DNA of 64,000 nucleotides from Glebionis coronaria (taxonomy: Eukaryota > Streptophyta > Magnoliopsida > Asterales > Asteraceae). Numbering within the stretch: position 1 is the first letter of the stretch; every line of letters starts with the position of its first letter. Shown one piece after another: positions 62,301 to 64,000 of the stretch. The DNA is taken from assembly GCA_025667525.1 (NCBI GenBank), contig CM046877.1, forward strand, positions 265,085,706 to 265,149,705, written 5' to 3'. The position numbers and the translations under genes are program-made. The notes under the pieces were generated by a model. It had not been told where the DNA came from. It did no database searches and was given only the letters and a program-made list of their open reading frames with translations.

Positions 62301-63567
62301 TTTAACGCTATTTTCCGTTTGTCTTGAATATAAATAACGAACTCGTAATTAATTTCTAAAGTTTGTTGTTTGACACTTATAACTAATTAAACTTCGCTTG
62401 TTTATTTTTACTTGTGAGTGTACCACTTTGCATAATTATTTGCTAGACTTGAGTACTTCGTTGAAATACGATATTTATCAAATATCGAAGACCTCGCGGC
62501 CTAGTTGTTATAACAAGAACCCGTTTATTTTTCGGACTATTATTGAACAAGTTATCAAGACCCAAAAGTTGACCCCGTGACTAAAATGGTTGAACATGAA
62601 AAATGTATGAAAACATTTTATAAATCTATAGCAAGTATAAATTATCAACCAAGTGCATTGTACATTATTATTTCTTGTATTTATCCTAAGTACGGGTATT
62701 TTACTTAGGTTACGAGTAGATTGTTTGCGCATCGTTTTGCGTGCCTTGATTTTCCGTGCTATACTTATTGATCATATTCACTACTTCATCGAGGTGAGTT
62801 TCATAGCCCCACTTTTAATTGTTTTAACTATTTTGGGGTGAGAACATTGCTTGTTTTTAACGGATGAACATAAGTGCCTTAAACTGATACGTTTGCCTAC
62901 ATGATGTCTAAGTAGCGATATCCCTAGATGCTTTAGCCCACTATCGTGAACCGTTAATTACTTTGTGTAAGCGCGAATGTTATGGATAGATCTATCGGGA
63001 CTAACCTCCCTATCTAATTTGGTTGTGTGACCAAAGTTAGATACACTTACATTTGAGGTGTTACAAATGCTTCGGGATAGGCATTTGCTCGGGCTCTTAT
63101 TATATCTTGTTGGTTGGTTAACGCTTCGGTGTCACGAGCTTAGGCGTGGGAATACAAACGTATACTATTTTGATTATAGCCATGTTTTGGTTATATGCCG
63201 GTTGCCTTGAAAATCTTATGGTTCATCACACTATTTAAACTTAAACTTATGAACTCACCAACCTTTGTGTTGACGCTTTAGCAATGTTTTTCTCAGGTAT
63301 CAAGACGGAGGAGTGACGTGGTTATGCATGGGAGATTTTTAAATGAAAATGGTCGTGACTAGTATATGGATATTTGGATCAATGTTAATGTCTTTTGAAA
63401 CAATGTTTTATTATGATCTGGTGTAATTCGCTTCCGAAACAAGTTTTATGCTTTTAATTAAATTAAAACGACTTTAAAATAGTCGTTCTTTGTATCTATG
63501 TCTTTTGATAGTCATGACCGTCGCACCCCATTGTGTTGTATTACTCTGATAAATTGGGGGTGTGACA
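59365..63567 (+). repeat. Element E 3' LTR (4203 bp)
   Basis: Collinear with 49549-53751 at a constant offset of 9816 bases, with two substitutions noticed and no indel. Followed by the CCATG duplication and then D's gag sequence. Confidence 0.96.
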
Positions 63568-64000
63568 CCATGATTGGTATTGGTTCAACCGTAGGTGTGG
63601 TTTGAGCGGTACTTCGTGGGCTTGTGATATGCTCCTTTTCGACCATCACCTCGGGCTCTTTCTCGATTTCCTTCTCTGTAGAAGTACTTGGACGAGAGAT
63701 TGGTTCCTTGAAAGTTTTACCACTACGTGTAGTAATAACCTTCATTTCTCCCTTCGGGTTTGTAATGGTATCACTAGGAAGACCACCCGAGGAAGAGGGT
63801 TTACACATGATTGCTTCAAACATTTTTGCCATTCGGTCCTCAAATTTTGATTGTCTTAAATCCGCTTTTAACAATTCTTGCTTAATCTCATGTTGTCCTT
63901 GTTCCATCTTTTGTTGATTTTGTTGAAGACGTTGAACGTTTCCTTCCATTTTATTAGCATGAGTCTTAAGTTCATTAGCAAGTTCGTTTTTAAGCTTAAT
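63568..64000 (-). pseudogene. D gag segment upstream of E, open at window edge
   Basis: On the minus strand the frame is open from 64000 through a Gln/Lys/Glu-rich coiled-coil stretch (VQRLQQNQQKMEQGQHEIK). It continues to the family motif ITTRSGKTFKEP, shared with B, and a Thr/Pro-rich linker, where E interrupts at 63567. No zinc knuckle is seen in this part; it may lie beyond the window. The downstream continuation is at 49548-48351. Confidence 0.85.

Larger units (their letters stand above)
49549..63567 (+). mobile_element. Element E: very young non-autonomous Ty3-like element with gag-type ORFs only
   Basis: Two 4203-bp LTRs (49549-53751, 59365-63567) with 8-bp inverted ends TGTCACAC/GTGTGACA. 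Initiator tRNA-Met primer site at 53755-53765. Target duplication CCATG at 44-48 bases past 49500 (49544-49548) and at 63568-63572. The 5.6-kb inside has one coiled-coil ORF and one zinc-knuckle ORF but no protease, RT or integrase motif. I saw only two LTR differences (50301 A versus 60117 C; 50374 A versus 60190 G). It must have been moved by another element's enzymes. Confidence 0.93.
40198..64000 (-). mobile_element. Element D: Athila-like Ty3 retrotransposon, broken and split by E; 5' end outside window
   Basis: Minus-strand gag-pol (64000-63568, then 49548-46118 after removal of E), spacer, polypurine tract (43959-43947) and 3' LTR (43946-about 40198). The left edge is set by TAATGACC, whose sense form GGTCATTA parallels the LTR ends GTTATTA of B and AGTATTA of C; this edge is approximate. 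Pol has several frameshifts and a deletion in integrase. More decayed than B. Confidence 0.85.

Overview
This window is plant nuclear DNA made almost entirely of LTR retrotransposons nested inside one another. I found no host protein gene, rRNA, tRNA gene or CRISPR array. The evidence for a plant is: Athila-like and chromovirus-like Ty3 elements, a Ty1/copia gag, primer sites for plant initiator tRNA-Met (TGGTATCAGAG) and a tRNA-Asp-type site (TGGCGCC...), AT-rich LTRs of 1.8-4.2 kb, and polypurine tracts of plant type. The copia gag recalls families common in Asteraceae, so a composite such as daisy, lettuce or sunflower kin is my best guess, held weakly.

Layout (letters are mine). Copia element H (minus; about 35172-38214) is the oldest visible layer and carries two insertion stacks. 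Left stack: G, an Athila-like LTR (minus, 33945-35171), interrupts H. A, a chromovirus-like Ty3 element (minus, <1-33944), lies in G. B, a nearly complete Athila-like element (minus, 9441-33319), sits in A's 5' LTR. F, a decayed chromovirus-like element (plus, 13319-25749), sits in the last codons of B's pol. Right stack: C, an Athila-like 5' LTR plus leader (plus, 38215-about 40197), lies in H's LTR. D, an Athila-like element (minus, about 40198->64000), lies in C. E, a very young element without pol (plus, 49549-63567), splits D's gag-pol. Target duplications are readable for E (CCATG), F (TCACA) and B (GTAAC, one side mutated to TTAAC).

Age order from LTR pairs read by eye: E is youngest (two mismatches seen in 4203 bp). 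F follows (roughly 1-2%), then B (roughly 2-3%), then A (more diverged, with indels). B keeps a recognisable gag-protease-RT-RNaseH-integrase with one in-frame stop and one frameshift. D is more broken and has lost the integrase C-terminal domain. A and F hold only fragments of RT and integrase. E has two gag-like ORFs (one coiled coil, one zinc knuckle) and no pol, so E, and probably F, must have been moved by proteins from other elements.

The most interesting material is in the non-coding parts. (1) All three chromovirus-like LTR families (A, E, F) carry a conserved donor-like GTGAGTT(T)CATAG and an acceptor-like pyrimidine tract ending CAG|GT, suggesting an intron inside the LTR. (2) All four Athila-like families (B, C, D, G) begin with a hairpin whose sequence changes but whose pairing is kept, directly after the polypurine tract. 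(3) B and C have arrays of a short TTCCG-type word in the LTR and a palindrome beside the TATA box. (4) B and D share several polypurine-tract-like boxes and a 44-nt foldable element between pol and the 3' LTR.
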